A stretch of DNA of 64,000 nt from Thalassospira sp. MCCC 1A01148 (GCF_001613795.1 NZ_LPVZ01000001.1:85911-149910); one strand, 5' to 3'. Counted from the stretch's first letter, positions 53,008-62,707 are shown. Notes: generated from the letters alone by a model not told the origin. Made by a program: numbers and translations.

Positions 53008-53794
53008 GGCGGTTCGCCCCGGTTTTTCGTTGGCGTAGTTTCTTATAGGCGACGGGCAGCAGTGCCAGTACCGCCAGTCCGACAATCGGGGTCAGAATAC
53101 GGGGTTCGAAAATGATCCCAAGATCGGGTGTCTTGCCCTGATCAAATAAGGCCCCCAAACCATCGCCGATCGAGGCATATACAAAAGTCCCCGGAATGAT
53201 GCCGATCATGGTGCCGAATACAAATGAGCGCAATTTGACGCCAAGAAGCGCGGGCACAAGATTGACCAGCCAGAACGGAAAGATCGGAATCAGGCGCAAG
53301 ACCATCAGGTAGCTAAAGGCGTTTTCAGCAAAGCCTTCCTCCATCTTGCGCACAGCATTTCCGGCCTTGGCACGCATCAGATCATAAAAGGCATATCGGG
53401 CGGCAAGATAAACGACCGTTGCACCAATGGTTGCAGCGACCACAACATAGGATGTGGCAAGGAAAGACCCGAACAGAAAACCGCCGGTGATCGTCAGCAC
53501 CGAACCGATGGGCAAGGACAGGGCAACGGAAACGACATAAAGCCCCATAAAGACCAGAACGCTGGATACCGGGTTATTGGTAACAAAATCCTGCAACAGA
53601 TCGCGATTTTCGCGCAGCGTTTCAAACGACAGCAAATCCAGAACACCAGCCGACCAGGCAAGAACCAATCCGCCAATCAAGATCATCACAGGCATAAGCT
53701 TGCGCCAGAGCGGCTTTGACGGGATTGTGATTTCCGATTGGTTATCTGGTTTCTTATCGGACACGTGTGACACCATTGAACTGGTTTTGGTCAT
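53000..53794 (-). CDS. TVP38/TMEM64 (DedA-like) membrane protein
   Basis: A 264-residue protein with about five to six membrane segments and the SNARE-associated/VTT signature GSVLTITGGFLFGSFLATSYVVVAATIGATVVYLAARY (about 100-135), with FAENAFSYLMVLRLIPIFPFWLVNLVPALLGV downstream. Family members transport or flip lipids or small molecules; the role here is unknown. Overlap with the flavin reductase suggests one membrane-linked function. Confidence 0.9.
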   Translation of the reverse strand: MTKTSSMVSHVSDKKPDNQSEITIPSKPLWRKLMPVMILIGGLVLAWSAGVLDLLSFETLRENRDLLQDFVTNNPVSSVLVFMGLYVVSVALSLPIGSVLTITGGFLFGSFLATSYVVVAATIGATVVYLAARYAFYDLMRAKAGNAVRKMEEGFAENAFSYLMVLRLIPIFPFWLVNLVPALLGVKLRSFVFGTMIGIIPGTFVYASIGDGLGALFDQGKTPDLGIIFEPRILTPIVGLAVLALLPVAYKKLRQRKTGANRHE

Positions 53795-53992
53795 TGATTT
53801 CAGGCTCTTGCAAGTCGATCATTTGGCACGATATGCAAATCCCAAACAACAGGATCGCATTATTTGATCCAACATTAGAGAGAAATTTCAAAACTTGCTC
53901 ATGAACTGCTTTCACCATTCCGTGAGGAGAATTTGTGGAATGCGACGCGCATCAGGGCGTGCATATGCGCAAAAATCCTGAGGGAGTGGCGC

Positions 53993-54021
53993 TTGACGTA
54001 GGGAAAAACTGGACGTATCGT
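53993..54021 (+). promoter_or_regulatory. Candidate metZ promoter
   Basis: TTGACG (53993-53998) and TATCGT (54016-54021), 17 bases apart. Transcription would start near 54028, just at the riboswitch. Confidence 0.6.
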
Positions 54022-54025
54022 CTGC

Positions 54026-54082
54026 GCATCGTGGGATTTGTCGACCGGCTTGCGGCCACGTAAAAAATCGCTAAAGAGGGGT
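54026..54082 (+). ncRNA. SAM-II riboswitch
   Basis: The P1 stem CGTGG (54030-54034) pairs with CCACG (54056-54060), the GATTTG segment follows, and the pseudoknot-forming ATCGCTAAAGAGGG lies 3', as in SAM-II aptamers ahead of met genes in alphaproteobacteria. Binding of S-adenosylmethionine is expected to repress metZ. Consensus comparison was from memory. Confidence 0.85.
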
Positions 54083-54095
54083 GATCTGGCTTCGG

Positions 54096-54128
54096 CCCTG
54101 ACCCATTCACGCCGGTCAGGGTTTTTTT
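54096..54128 (+). terminator. Intrinsic terminator between SAM-II and metZ
   Basis: CCCTGACC (54096-54103) pairs with GGTCAGGG (54114-54121), followed by seven T residues. It lies directly after the aptamer and 42 bases before metZ, so the riboswitch probably acts on transcription as well as translation. Confidence 0.85.
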
Positions 54129-54169
54129 GTGTCCGGACCGCATCACTTCGGGCATGTAGGAGCAAGACG

Positions 54170-55372
54170 ATGACGACCGAAAAAAAGGCTTCCGATAACT
54201 GGCGCGCAGCGACCCGCTCTGTCCGTGGTGGCACAGCGCGCAGCGGCTTTTGCGAGACCTCCGAAGCCATCTTCATGAATTCCGGCTATGTGTATGATAC
54301 CGCTGCCGAGGCAGAGGCCTCCTTTGATGGCAGTGGTCCGGAACGTTTTGTTTATTCCCGTTTCGCCAATCCGACCGTTGGCATGTTTGAAGAGCGCCTT
54401 GCCCTGATTGAAGGTGCGCAATATTGCCGTGCGACGGCATCGGGCATGTCGGCTGTCTGGAATGCCCTGGCTGCAAGCACAAAGGCAGGTGGTCGCGTGG
54501 TTGGGTCGCGCGCGCTTTTTGGTTCATGCGAATTCATTCTTACAACCCTTTTGCCGCGTTTTGGTGTTGAAACCGAACTGGTCGATGGCACGGACAAAGC
54601 GGCATGGGAAAAGGCGCTTTCCAAACCGGCAGATGCGGTTTTTCTTGAAACGCCGTCGAACCCGACGCTTGAGGTGCTCGATATCCCGTTTATTGCCGAA
54701 CTGGCCCATAAGGCCGGTGCCAGGGTTGTTGTTGATAACGTCTTTGCCACACCGATCCTCCAAAAGCCGATGGAGCTGGGTGCCGATATCGTCGTTTATT
54801 CCGCGACCAAGCATATTGATGGCCAGGGCCGCTGCCTTGGCGGGGCGATCCTGTTTAATGACAAGGAATGGCACGACGACCACCTGACCACCTTCCTGCG
54901 TCATACCGGGCCAAGCATGAGCCCGTTCAACGCATGGGTGTTGCTCAAGGGTCTGGAGACCCTGAGCCTTCGCGTCGATCAACATATTCGTAATGCGACA
55001 GCACTGGCGGAATTTCTGACGGAACAGCCACAGGTGTCACGCGTTCTGTATCCGGGACTGAAAAGTCACCCGCAGCATGAATTGGCAATGCGCCAGATGT
55101 CTGGCCGTGGTGGTGGATTGATCGCAATTGAGCTTTCCGGGGGCAAGGCAGCGGCGTTTTCGCTGCTTGATAACCTCAAGCTCATTGATATTTCCAACAA
55201 CCTTGGTGATGCAAAAAGTCTGGCAACCCATCCCTGGACCACGACCCACCAGCGTGTACCAGCCGAGGACAAGGTCGCGATGGGCATTACCGAAGGCATG
55301 CTGCGTTTATCTGTCGGTCTGGAAGATATTGATGACCTCAAGGAAGACCTGTTGGCTGCCCTTGCCGTTTAA
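54170..55372 (+). CDS. metZ: O-succinylhomoserine sulfhydrylase
   Basis: A 400-residue PLP enzyme of the Cys/Met metabolism family. ATG at 54170 follows GGAG and the SAM-II/terminator leader. Visible are YSRFANPTVGMFEERLALIEGA, SGMSAVWNAL, the PLP Lys214 in YSATKHIDGQGR and GGGLIAIELSGG. It converts O-succinylhomoserine and sulfide to homocysteine, downstream of the asd pathway. Cystathionine-type relatives cannot be fully excluded, but the leader and length fit MetZ. Confidence 0.94.
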   Translation: MTTEKKASDNWRAATRSVRGGTARSGFCETSEAIFMNSGYVYDTAAEAEASFDGSGPERFVYSRFANPTVGMFEERLALIEGAQYCRATASGMSAVWNALAASTKAGGRVVGSRALFGSCEFILTTLLPRFGVETELVDGTDKAAWEKALSKPADAVFLETPSNPTLEVLDIPFIAELAHKAGARVVVDNVFATPILQKPMELGADIVVYSATKHIDGQGRCLGGAILFNDKEWHDDHLTTFLRHTGPSMSPFNAWVLLKGLETLSLRVDQHIRNATALAEFLTEQPQVSRVLYPGLKSHPQHELAMRQMSGRGGGLIAIELSGGKAAAFSLLDNLKLIDISNNLGDAKSLATHPWTTTHQRVPAEDKVAMGITEGMLRLSVGLEDIDDLKEDLLAALAV

Positions 55373-55571
55373 AAGGTTCGGACAACAGTAATCCCGACAT
55401 CGATCCGGCCCGTACATTGTGCGGGCCCTTTCGTATCTGCCCCGCGATAGGCCCCGTTTTGTTTTAACTGGCGGCTGGCACTTTCGGGATGGATTGTCTA
55501 CATACAAGGTCCATCTATCGCATTCTTGGCTGATGCAAATTGACTTGAACACACTTGGCCCGGAGACATGC

Positions 55572-55964
55572 ATGTATTCGACCGTAACCCACGATATCAA
55601 GGTGTCGGTAAACCCGATGTTCCTTGAGGACGAATCAGATCCGGAAACCCATCGCTATATTTGGGCCTATCGTATCGAGATTGAGAACCTTGGCTCGAAG
55701 ACCGTTCAATTGTTGAATCGGCACTGGCGGATTACAGATTCGCGCGGTGAAACCCAGGAAGTAAAAGGCCCGGGCGTGGTTGGTGAACAGCCTGTTTTGG
55801 CATGTGGCGAAAGTTTCAACTACACAAGTGGCGCGCCACTGACCACACCAAGCGGCTTCATGGTGGGCACTTTCGAAATGACGGATATGGACGGCAATCA
55901 TTTTGATATTGCGATTCCGGCCTTTTCGCTGGACAGTCCGCATGGGCAACACACTGTGAACTGA
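55572..55964 (+). CDS. apaG: ApaG domain protein
   Basis: A 130-residue protein; the ATG at 55572 follows GGAG and fits the family, whereas the longer frame is not ApaG. The hallmark GVVGEQPVLACGESFNYTSGAPLTTPSGFMVGTFEM lies in the C-terminal half and HRYIWAYRIEIENLG before it. ApaG has an Ig-like fold; its role (Co2+/Mg2+ homeostasis in classic work) is unclear. Confidence 0.95.
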   Translation: MYSTVTHDIKVSVNPMFLEDESDPETHRYIWAYRIEIENLGSKTVQLLNRHWRITDSRGETQEVKGPGVVGEQPVLACGESFNYTSGAPLTTPSGFMVGTFEMTDMDGNHFDIAIPAFSLDSPHGQHTVN

Positions 55965-56052
55965 TTGCATCAAAAAACAGTATCAGGTAGCGCGGGCCCT
56001 GAGCCCCACCAAGGCAGGTTCAATCCTGTAATAAAATGACAAAGGATTTGGT

Positions 56053-56643
56053 ATGTGCAGCGAACATAACCCGGTGAAGCGTCCGACACGCGAAGAAGCA
56101 GAAGAAGCGGTTCGGACACTTCTGCGTTGGGCCGGGGATGATCCCGACCGCGAAGGCTTGCGCGGAACGCCTGACCGTGTGGCACGGTCTTATGGTGAAT
56201 TCTTTGCTGGCTATCAGCAGGACCCGGCCGAGATTCTGCGTCGGACATTCGAAGAAACCGACGGCTATGACGAAATGGTCGTATTGCGCGACATTCGCGT
56301 CGAATCCTATTGCGAACATCACATGGTGCCGATCATTGGTGTGGCGCATGTCGCCTATCTGCCGCGCCGCCGTGTTGTTGGCATTTCCAAGCTGGCCCGC
56401 GTTGTCGAGGTCTATGCCAAGCGCCTGCAGATTCAGGAAAAGATGACCGCACAGGTTGCCAACACCATTCAGGAAGAACTCGACCCGCTGGGCGTGGCTG
56501 TTGTGATTGATGCCAATCATCAGTGCATGAGCACACGTGGTGTGCACAAGACCGGTGTTTCGATGGTGACCAGCCGGATGCTTGGCGCATTCCGCGATGA
56601 TCCGATCACGCGTCGTGAATTCTTTGCCATGATCGGCCGCTAA
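56053..56643 (+). CDS. folE: GTP cyclohydrolase I
   Basis: A 196-residue enzyme with zinc-site residues Cys87 and His90 in [12 protein letters not shown] and Cys158 in [15 protein letters not shown]. The [15 protein letters not shown]-terminus and [22 protein letters not shown] start are typical. It opens GTP to dihydroneopterin triphosphate in tetrahydrofolate synthesis. It follows apaG by about 90 bases and ends at a strong terminator. Confidence 0.97.
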   Translation: MCSEHNPVKRPTREEAEEAVRTLLRWAGDDPDREGLRGTPDRVARSYGEFFAGYQQDPAEILRRTFEETDGYDEMVVLRDIRVESYCEHHMVPIIGVAHVAYLPRRRVVGISKLARVVEVYAKRLQIQEKMTAQVANTIQEELDPLGVAVVIDANHQCMSTRGVHKTGVSMVTSRMLGAFRDDPITRREFFAMIGR

Positions 56644-56669
56644 ACCAACTCGGACGACCCGAAAACAAA

Positions 56670-56704
56670 AAAAGGCCGCAGCACGATACATGCTGCGGCC
56701 TTTT
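56670..56704. terminator. Bidirectional terminator between folE and cytochrome c'
   Basis: Perfect 14-bp arms AAAAGGCCGCAGCA and TGCTGCGGCCTTTT (56670-56683 with 56691-56704) and a seven-base loop, ending in TTTT on the plus strand and in a T run on the minus strand. Confidence 0.85.
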
Positions 56705-56736
56705 CATTTACATCAGGCGCTTGCTGCGGTTGCGCG

Positions 56737-57195
56737 TTATTCCTTGAAATCGCTATGGCAGGATTTGCAGGTCTGCATCATCGAACCAAGTGTTGCCTTG
56801 AAATCGTCTTCTGATCCACCGGAAACTGCGACTGTTTTAAGATCGCCGGCCTTGGCATTCAGTTCATTTGCCAGATCCGTGAATTTTGACCAGTCTTCCC
56901 AGATGTCCGAAAGTGCTTCAGACGGCTTGTCATTACTGCCTTCCGGGAAAAGGGCGGTAAAGGTTTCGCCTGAATGACCTTCGATAATTGTCGCGGCTTT
57001 CGCGACCTGGTTCGGGTCGTAGGGCAATGTCCCCTTCATCATCGGGACCATGATTTTGACCTGTTGGCCAATGGCCTTCATGCCTTCCATGCGTTCCTTG
57101 ACAACACCGGTTGCGCCTTCATGGGCAATGGCGGCAATGCTGCCGACCATGCTGAGCGCAACAGCGGTTCCAATCAGAATTTTCAACTCTCTCAT
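56737..57195 (-). CDS. Cytochrome c'
   Basis: A 152-residue precursor with a signal peptide (about 1-24) and the C-terminal heme motif CKSCH (143-147) of class II cytochromes. The four-helix core lies between. It is periplasmic and binds NO or serves redox balance in denitrifying or photosynthetic proteobacteria. Convergent with folE. Confidence 0.93.
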   Translation of the reverse strand: MRELKILIGTAVALSMVGSIAAIAHEGATGVVKERMEGMKAIGQQVKIMVPMMKGTLPYDPNQVAKAATIIEGHSGETFTALFPEGSNDKPSEALSDIWEDWSKFTDLANELNAKAGDLKTVAVSGGSEDDFKATLGSMMQTCKSCHSDFKE

Positions 57196-57244
57196 CCCTT
57201 AAATTATGTATCTCTCTCACGGGGCTTTAGGCAGTTATCGTACG

Positions 57245-58105
57245 TTATTGACCAAATTGGGCAAGGATGTGGTCAACCGAACTGACATAATGTCCACCAA
57301 ACAGTCGAACATGAACCAATAGCGGATAAAGGTTATACAAATTTCGGCGTTCTTCAAAGAATCCGGGCGAAACAGGTAGTATTTCGTTGTATCGCCCAAA
57401 GAATTCCGGTGTCAGGTCGCCAAACAATGTGCCAAAGGCCAGTTCGATTTCGCGATCGCCATAATAGATTGCCGGATCAATCAAACCAGCCAGCCTGCCC
57501 GACTGACACAGGATATTACCACCCCATAAATCACCATGCAGAAGCGAAGCGGCGCTGTTTGTTGGAAGATACCGTTCAAGACCGTCGATCAACCGATCAA
57601 TGCGTGCGACGATGCTTTTTGGTATTTTGCCCTCATGGAACGCATGGTGCGCCATGTGACGCAAACGGTGTTCGGCAAAAAAGGTGATCCAGTTTGTTTC
57701 CGGTGTGTTGGGTTGCGGTAATCCACCGATCACGGTGTCAAAATCTAATCCGAATCTGTCCGATGTGACTTGATGCTGGGCGGCGAGTTGCTCTGCCAGG
57801 TCAAGCTGTACGGACCGGCCCATGCGATTGTCATTGGTAATATAGTTCATCACCAGACAGCTTCCATCCGCATAGACGACCTCCGGACAGGTGATCGGCG
57901 AATGTGCCTTGAAGTAACGCAGCATGTCCGCCTCGATGGCAAGGTTGCCATCGTTGGTATCGCTTTGTTTGATCACCAGTTGCCGACCGTCATCAAGGTT
58001 TGCACGCATGACATCGCCAACACATCCGCCAGAAAGCGGCGAGATGGATTGCAGTGTGCCCCCTGTGTGGCGGTTGATCAAGTCTGCCAGTGCATTGTTA
58101 TCCAT
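57245..58105 (-). CDS. Fructosamine kinase family protein
   Basis: A 286-residue protein of the fructosamine-3-kinase/APH type. Visible are SGGCVGDVMRANLDDGRQLVIKQ (ATP-lobe), the catalytic loop LLHGDLWGGNILC and IDPAIYYGDREIELA (metal-binding DxD-like). It phosphorylates glycated lysines so they detach. Substrate here is inferred. It follows the phosphatase gene by about 24 bases on the same strand. Confidence 0.93.
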   Translation of the reverse strand: MDNNALADLINRHTGGTLQSISPLSGGCVGDVMRANLDDGRQLVIKQSDTNDGNLAIEADMLRYFKAHSPITCPEVVYADGSCLVMNYITNDNRMGRSVQLDLAEQLAAQHQVTSDRFGLDFDTVIGGLPQPNTPETNWITFFAEHRLRHMAHHAFHEGKIPKSIVARIDRLIDGLERYLPTNSAASLLHGDLWGGNILCQSGRLAGLIDPAIYYGDREIELAFGTLFGDLTPEFFGRYNEILPVSPGFFEERRNLYNLYPLLVHVRLFGGHYVSSVDHILAQFGQ

Positions 58106-58129
58106 GGTGAAACCGGACGTTTGCTGGAT

Positions 58130-58660
58130 CTAGATGCCGTGTTTTTCACGGATATCAGACAGGAGCCTGACTGAGGCTTCCTCGATCATGTCAAACACAT
58201 CAACAAAGCCGTTGGGACCACCGTAATACGGATCGGGGACGCTTTGCCCGGCCAATGTCGGATGATAATCCAGAAAAAGTTCAATACGATTCTGATGCGT
58301 GTTGGGGGCCTGAGCGCGCATGTCGCTCAGATGCCCGTGATCCATCGCCAGCACATAATCAAATTGCAGATAGTCATTCGGGCTGATCTTGCGTGATCGA
58401 ATGTCGCTGAGATCAAGACCGCGGCTTTTGGCCATTTCACTGGATCGCGGGTCTGGCTGTTCGCCAACGTGATAAGCTGACAGGCCGCAGCTATCAACGC
58501 TGATATGGTTTTCAAGCCCGGCTTCTCGGACCAGTTTGCGAAAGACACCATCGGCGGTGGGCGAACGACAGATATTGCCGGTACAGACGAAAAGAACCTT
58601 GATCACGTTATCAATCCGTATTTCTGGGAAATGTCTGAAGGAACTTTCAAACAGTGACAT
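58130..58660 (-). CDS. Low-molecular-weight protein-tyrosine phosphatase
   Basis: The ATG at 58660 with AAGGA about eight bases upstream gives 176 residues. The P-loop CTGNICRSP (nucleophile Cys26, Arg32) and the acid-base motif DPYYGG are clear. A longer in-frame reading and a GTG at 58606 are possible. It may control exopolysaccharide or act on arginine/tyrosine phosphate. It probably shares a transcript with the fructosamine kinase gene. Confidence 0.92.
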   Translation of the reverse strand: MSLFESSFRHFPEIRIDNVIKVLFVCTGNICRSPTADGVFRKLVREAGLENHISVDSCGLSAYHVGEQPDPRSSEMAKSRGLDLSDIRSRKISPNDYLQFDYVLAMDHGHLSDMRAQAPNTHQNRIELFLDYHPTLAGQSVPDPYYGGPNGFVDVFDMIEEASVRLLSDIREKHGI

Positions 58661-58831
58661 GGTGGCATCCTTCGGGCAATGCCCCGTCGCATGGATGACT
58701 GCGAAGAAAGGTCCGAGTGCCCCGAAAATCCGGTAAATGTAACAGCTTCGTGACATTTTGGATCTGGCACTGACAGTCGGATCAATAGTTTGTATGATCG
58801 CGCCAAGATTTGTCCATTTGGCGCGTTTTTA

Positions 58832-59791
58832 ATGCAGGAATTTGTTTCTTTTGGTTTGCATGTTGCCCTGATTCGGCAACTGGCGTGGTTGCCGCGGGGC
58901 TATGACCTTGTTCCGGCCGGAACAGTTGTGACCTCGGCCAAGCTGCGCAGCATCATGCTGGCCCTTGAAGAGATCAATGGACCAGCCGTCCTTGTGCGTC
59001 TTGGGCGTTATCTGGCAGCCAAGGAACAGGAACCCATCCTGACCATGTTGCGTCATTCGGCCACTCCTTCGGTGATTGCGGATCGCTGGCGCCGTCTTGA
59101 AGGGTATTCTCATGCCCGCGCGCGCAGCGCGTCTGCCGTGACCGGAAAATCGATGAACATTCATCGTGGTGTGGTCCGTGGTCAACCGCCCGCACGGGTG
59201 GAAAACCTGCTGTTGCTTGGGTTCCTGATCGGCTTGCTTGAAGCTGCCGGGGCCGAAGACATTGACGCCACTATCCTGCCAAGCCACGGTTCTGCGGTGC
59301 GTGTCATGCGCAAGGGGCGCGTCAGTGACAAACTTGCCTTTGCCGGGCGCGGTTTGCGATTCCGGATCAACTGGGGCAGCTTCGAACAGGTCTCTTCTTC
59401 GTACCCGTTTATGGCCAATATGCCCGGAACGGCTCCGATGATTGGGGCGCAGCGACCGGTGGTGCAGCAGCTGTGTGCTGTGCTTGAGCATGATATCGGG
59501 CGCAGTTGGACGATTGATGAAGTTGCCGCGGCACTTGATACATCTGGCCGCACCCTGCAGCGTCGCTTGCAACAGGCCAACAGTCGGTTCTCTGACCTGT
59601 TGCGGTTGGTTCGGGTGCGCGAAGCTTGTCGGCTTCTTTACGGCACCAACCTGTCAGTGGGTGAAATCGGTTTCTGGTGCGGTTTCACCGACAATGCCCA
59701 TTTCTCGCGCGATTTCAGGCGTTTGTTGTCTATGCCGCCGTCGGTCTACCGCGAAGCCAGCATCGGCCACGCCGGTTTGACGCGGGCCTGA
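58832..59791 (+). CDS. AraC-family regulator (arabinose-binding-type N-terminus)
   Basis: About 319 residues: a sensor domain (about 10-220) of the AraC_binding/Arabinose_bd type and a C-terminal HTH (about 235-315: WTIDEVAAALDTSGRTLQRRLQQANSRFSDLLRLVRVREACRLL, SVGEIGFWCGFTDNAHFSRDFRR). ATG 58832 lacks a clear ribosome site; TTG at 58790 is the longer option. It is followed 140 bases later by an orphan protein, which it may control. Confidence 0.87.
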   Translation: MQEFVSFGLHVALIRQLAWLPRGYDLVPAGTVVTSAKLRSIMLALEEINGPAVLVRLGRYLAAKEQEPILTMLRHSATPSVIADRWRRLEGYSHARARSASAVTGKSMNIHRGVVRGQPPARVENLLLLGFLIGLLEAAGAEDIDATILPSHGSAVRVMRKGRVSDKLAFAGRGLRFRINWGSFEQVSSSYPFMANMPGTAPMIGAQRPVVQQLCAVLEHDIGRSWTIDEVAAALDTSGRTLQRRLQQANSRFSDLLRLVRVREACRLLYGTNLSVGEIGFWCGFTDNAHFSRDFRRLLSMPPSVYREASIGHAGLTRA

Positions 59792-59931
59792 TCGGCCCGA
59801 AGGTCTTTGGTGGACCGGGGCCGGATTGGCCGCCACTTGATTGAGCCGCATGATTGACCTGTTCGGTTTCCTTGGGTATCAGCAGCGCGATACGCGATAT
59901 TGTTGCGCCCCTTCGCATCCACGAGGCTGCC

Positions 59932-61197
59932 ATGACCGAGTCTACCCGCCCAGCAAATGAATATTCCGGTTTTCTGCCGCCGCGTTTTCAAAACCGTCCG
60001 GATGCAGATGACGTGGTGGTCAAGACCTGGACGGTCGGTGACGCGCTGGAGGATCACAGCGTTCCGGAAATGCCAGCGGCACTATCCCTGTTTTTTGATC
60101 TGGTTGCCCCTGCCGCTGGTCGGGCCGATGCGACCGGGTTTGCCATGCTGTGGCTGGATCGCCATCCGCATGAAGCGCCGGGCTGGCGGCTGTCCATCGG
60201 TCATGTTGGATCGGAAGATGATCTGGAAATGGCGGTGGCCAAGCCACTGGCACGACTGGTCGACGCCATGCCGATGGCCAATTTCGAATGCGAAAGCTGG
60301 CATCTGACGCGTCCGCTCTGGCGCAAGCGCGCCGAGCCGGTGAAGCTTGTCTTCTGGGGCGATTTTGCCAAGCATGCCCGCGCGATTCTGGGTCATAGCG
60401 ACGGCGCGTCATTCTATCAGCCACTTGGGGCAGGGCTGCGCTCTGATGATGTCGCAACCATGTTGCCCCTGCTTGAAGACATGCTGGGCGCCCCTTTCCT
60501 GAAGGGGGGGATGGGGTTTGAAGATGCCTTGCGGCTTGGTGTTGCTTTGGGGCGCGCGCATCTGATCGAAAGCTGGATTGAAGCAGGTGGTGCAGAAAAG
60601 GAACCTTACTTCCGGCCGATGAAGATCTGGCATCAGGCCTGGCTTGCCAATGCATTGGTTGATCCGGCAGTGGCAAGTCTTGCCATGTCGGGCAAGCCAC
60701 CGATGCCAGCCCTTGATTTTGCAAGGAACAGCACACCGGCATCGCGCCGCTCGGCCCTTGATGATCTGTCTTCATGGCTTACAGAAGTGTTCTTTACCGA
60801 TGAATATCCTGCTCTTCGTAACGCCTTTGTTGCCGGGGTGCAAAATGCCGTTTGGCTCGATAGCGACCTGCAACAATATCTGCAGCCACAACAACGCTCC
60901 GAGATATTGCAAGGCCTGATGCCCTACTGCCGTTGGTTCCTGGCGATGGCGCTTTATAACCATCTGGGCAATCTGGCGGCCGGGACGGCACGTGATGATC
61001 AGGTCGCATTTTACGCAACTGTTGTCGATGCCCTGCCGGAATTGGCTCCGCTGGGCGAGTTCGCAACCCAGCGCGATATCGAACAACACATTATCCGGAT
61101 TGATGCCCCGCGTGCTGCATCGGCGTTTGATACGCTGGTCTTGCCGTTCTGTGATCTTCTGATGCCGCGACGCCAGTTTGACGCCACGCGTTCCTGA
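59932..61197 (+). CDS. Protein of unknown function
   Basis: I do not recognise this 421-residue protein. No signal peptide or membrane segment is seen. It is rich in Ala, Leu and charged residues with W/F-containing blocks (GFAMLWLDRHPHEAPGWRLSIGH, VWLDSDLQQYLQPQQRSEIL), and looks all-helical in the second half. The ATG at 59932 is supported by GAGG five to six bases upstream; the longer frame is unsupported. Normal composition argues for a real gene. It ends at a strong terminator. Confidence 0.7.
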   Translation: MTESTRPANEYSGFLPPRFQNRPDADDVVVKTWTVGDALEDHSVPEMPAALSLFFDLVAPAAGRADATGFAMLWLDRHPHEAPGWRLSIGHVGSEDDLEMAVAKPLARLVDAMPMANFECESWHLTRPLWRKRAEPVKLVFWGDFAKHARAILGHSDGASFYQPLGAGLRSDDVATMLPLLEDMLGAPFLKGGMGFEDALRLGVALGRAHLIESWIEAGGAEKEPYFRPMKIWHQAWLANALVDPAVASLAMSGKPPMPALDFARNSTPASRRSALDDLSSWLTEVFFTDEYPALRNAFVAGVQNAVWLDSDLQQYLQPQQRSEILQGLMPYCRWFLAMALYNHLGNLAAGTARDDQVAFYATVVDALPELAPLGEFATQRDIEQHIIRIDAPRAASAFDTLVLPFCDLLMPRRQFDATRS

Positions 61198-61220
61198 TGG
61201 CTGGGCCAATACCCCAAAGA

Positions 61221-61254
61221 AAAAGCGCCTCCGGGAAATCCGGGGCGCTTTTTT
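61221..61254. terminator. Bidirectional terminator between orphan and MATE genes
   Basis: AAAAGCGCCTCCGG (61221-61234) pairs with CCGGGGCGCTTTTT (61240-61254, one unpaired G) around AAAT. T tracts exist on both sides. Confidence 0.8.
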
Positions 61255-61276
61255 CGGTTTCGATATCTGGCTTGGC

Positions 61277-62707
61277 TTAAAGCTGTTCGGGATGTTCCGG
61301 AATGTCACGTGATGACACGATCAAAAACCGGATCGCCAGGCCGCTAACCGCGACAAGGCTGGCAATCGCAATGCCCCAGAACAATCCGGGCACGCCCATC
61401 TCAAGGGTGAAAGACAGGTAATACCCAACCGGGATCATGACAAAGATGTAAGACACCAGATGCAAAATCGTCGGTGCCCATTTGTCCCCGGCCCCGCGAA
61501 GTGCGCTGATCGCCGCATTCTGCCCGCCATCGGTTGGGAAAATGATCGGCATCAGGATCAGAACCGAAACTGTTGTCGCAATTACCGCAAGGTCTTGCGT
61601 AAACAGATGCGCAACCGCATTGGGGAACAGGTAAAGCGGAATGCTAAGTGCAAGCATCACGCACATCGTGGTCAGAAGGCCGATCCACCCGGCAAGTGCC
61701 ATGTCCGGCCGATCCCGTCGGCCATAGGCGATACCGACCCTTACCGATGTTGCAGAAGCCAGACCAAGCGCGACCATGAACATCAACGCCAAAAGCGTCA
61801 TGCTGATCCCGTAACTCGCAGCGGCAATCACACCAAGGCGACCGGCAAAAAGCTGCATGGCGGCAAAGGCACCGGTTTCCATGCCCTGGCTGGCCCCGGC
61901 AGCATAACCAAGATGACGGGCATCGCGTGATCCACGCCACCAACCGGCAAAGCCATTTCGGATGCCATAAAGATGATGGCTTTTCATCAACAGGATATAG
62001 CCCAGCAGACTAAGCGCCATGAACCAGCGGATCACACTGGATGTCCAGGCCGCACCTTCTGCGCCCAGTTCCGGCAAGCCAAAGGCACCGTAGACCAGGC
62101 CATAATCCAGAACAAGGTTGATGAAGTTGGCAACAATCATCATCACCATACCCGGTAGCGGGCGCTGCAATCCTTCAAGGAAGAAGGCGCAGGTAATGTA
62201 AATAAGGGCGGCTGGCATGCCGATCGACAGAATTACCGCCAGATCACCGGCATGATCGGTGATCTCGGTCGGCTGGCCCGTAATGACAAACAGCCAATGC
62301 GATTGCATGGTCAGAATGGTAAACAGGATGCTGACCAGAATGGCATAGGGCATGGCATTACGCCAAACCGCACCGGCGGCCATCAGGTTGTCACGGCCCT
62401 TGGCATGCGATGTCATCACCATGACCCCGGTCAGAAGCCCGATGCCGGTGACCATCAACGATGTGAAAGGTGCATGCGCAATATTCAGATAGGCCAGCGC
62501 CGAACTGTCATAATTGCCAACCACGATGGTATCGACCACGGCCATGATCAGCATGCCAAGACGGGCAATCGTGACCGGCAGCGCCAGTCTGAACAGTTCA
62601 CTCAGATGGCGCTTTACCCGGTTATCGGGATAAAGCGGTGTTGGCGACGTCGCCGGATCAATGGGGGGCGGTGGAACCGCGGCACCATCTTGTGGGGCAA
62701 TTGACAT
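61277..62707 (-). CDS. MATE-family efflux transporter
   Basis: A 476-residue protein with about 12 membrane helices in two MatE halves (about 40-200 and 260-420), containing VTIARLGMLIMAVVDTIVVG near the first helix and the AISALRGAGDKW segment. It exports drugs or toxic metabolites with Na+ or H+. ATG at 62707 has AGGAA upstream. Substrate unknown. Confidence 0.93.
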   Translation of the reverse strand: MSIAPQDGAAVPPPPIDPATSPTPLYPDNRVKRHLSELFRLALPVTIARLGMLIMAVVDTIVVGNYDSSALAYLNIAHAPFTSLMVTGIGLLTGVMVMTSHAKGRDNLMAAGAVWRNAMPYAILVSILFTILTMQSHWLFVITGQPTEITDHAGDLAVILSIGMPAALIYITCAFFLEGLQRPLPGMVMMIVANFINLVLDYGLVYGAFGLPELGAEGAAWTSSVIRWFMALSLLGYILLMKSHHLYGIRNGFAGWWRGSRDARHLGYAAGASQGMETGAFAAMQLFAGRLGVIAAASYGISMTLLALMFMVALGLASATSVRVGIAYGRRDRPDMALAGWIGLLTTMCVMLALSIPLYLFPNAVAHLFTQDLAVIATTVSVLILMPIIFPTDGGQNAAISALRGAGDKWAPTILHLVSYIFVMIPVGYYLSFTLEMGVPGLFWGIAIASLVAVSGLAIRFLIVSSRDIPEHPEQL

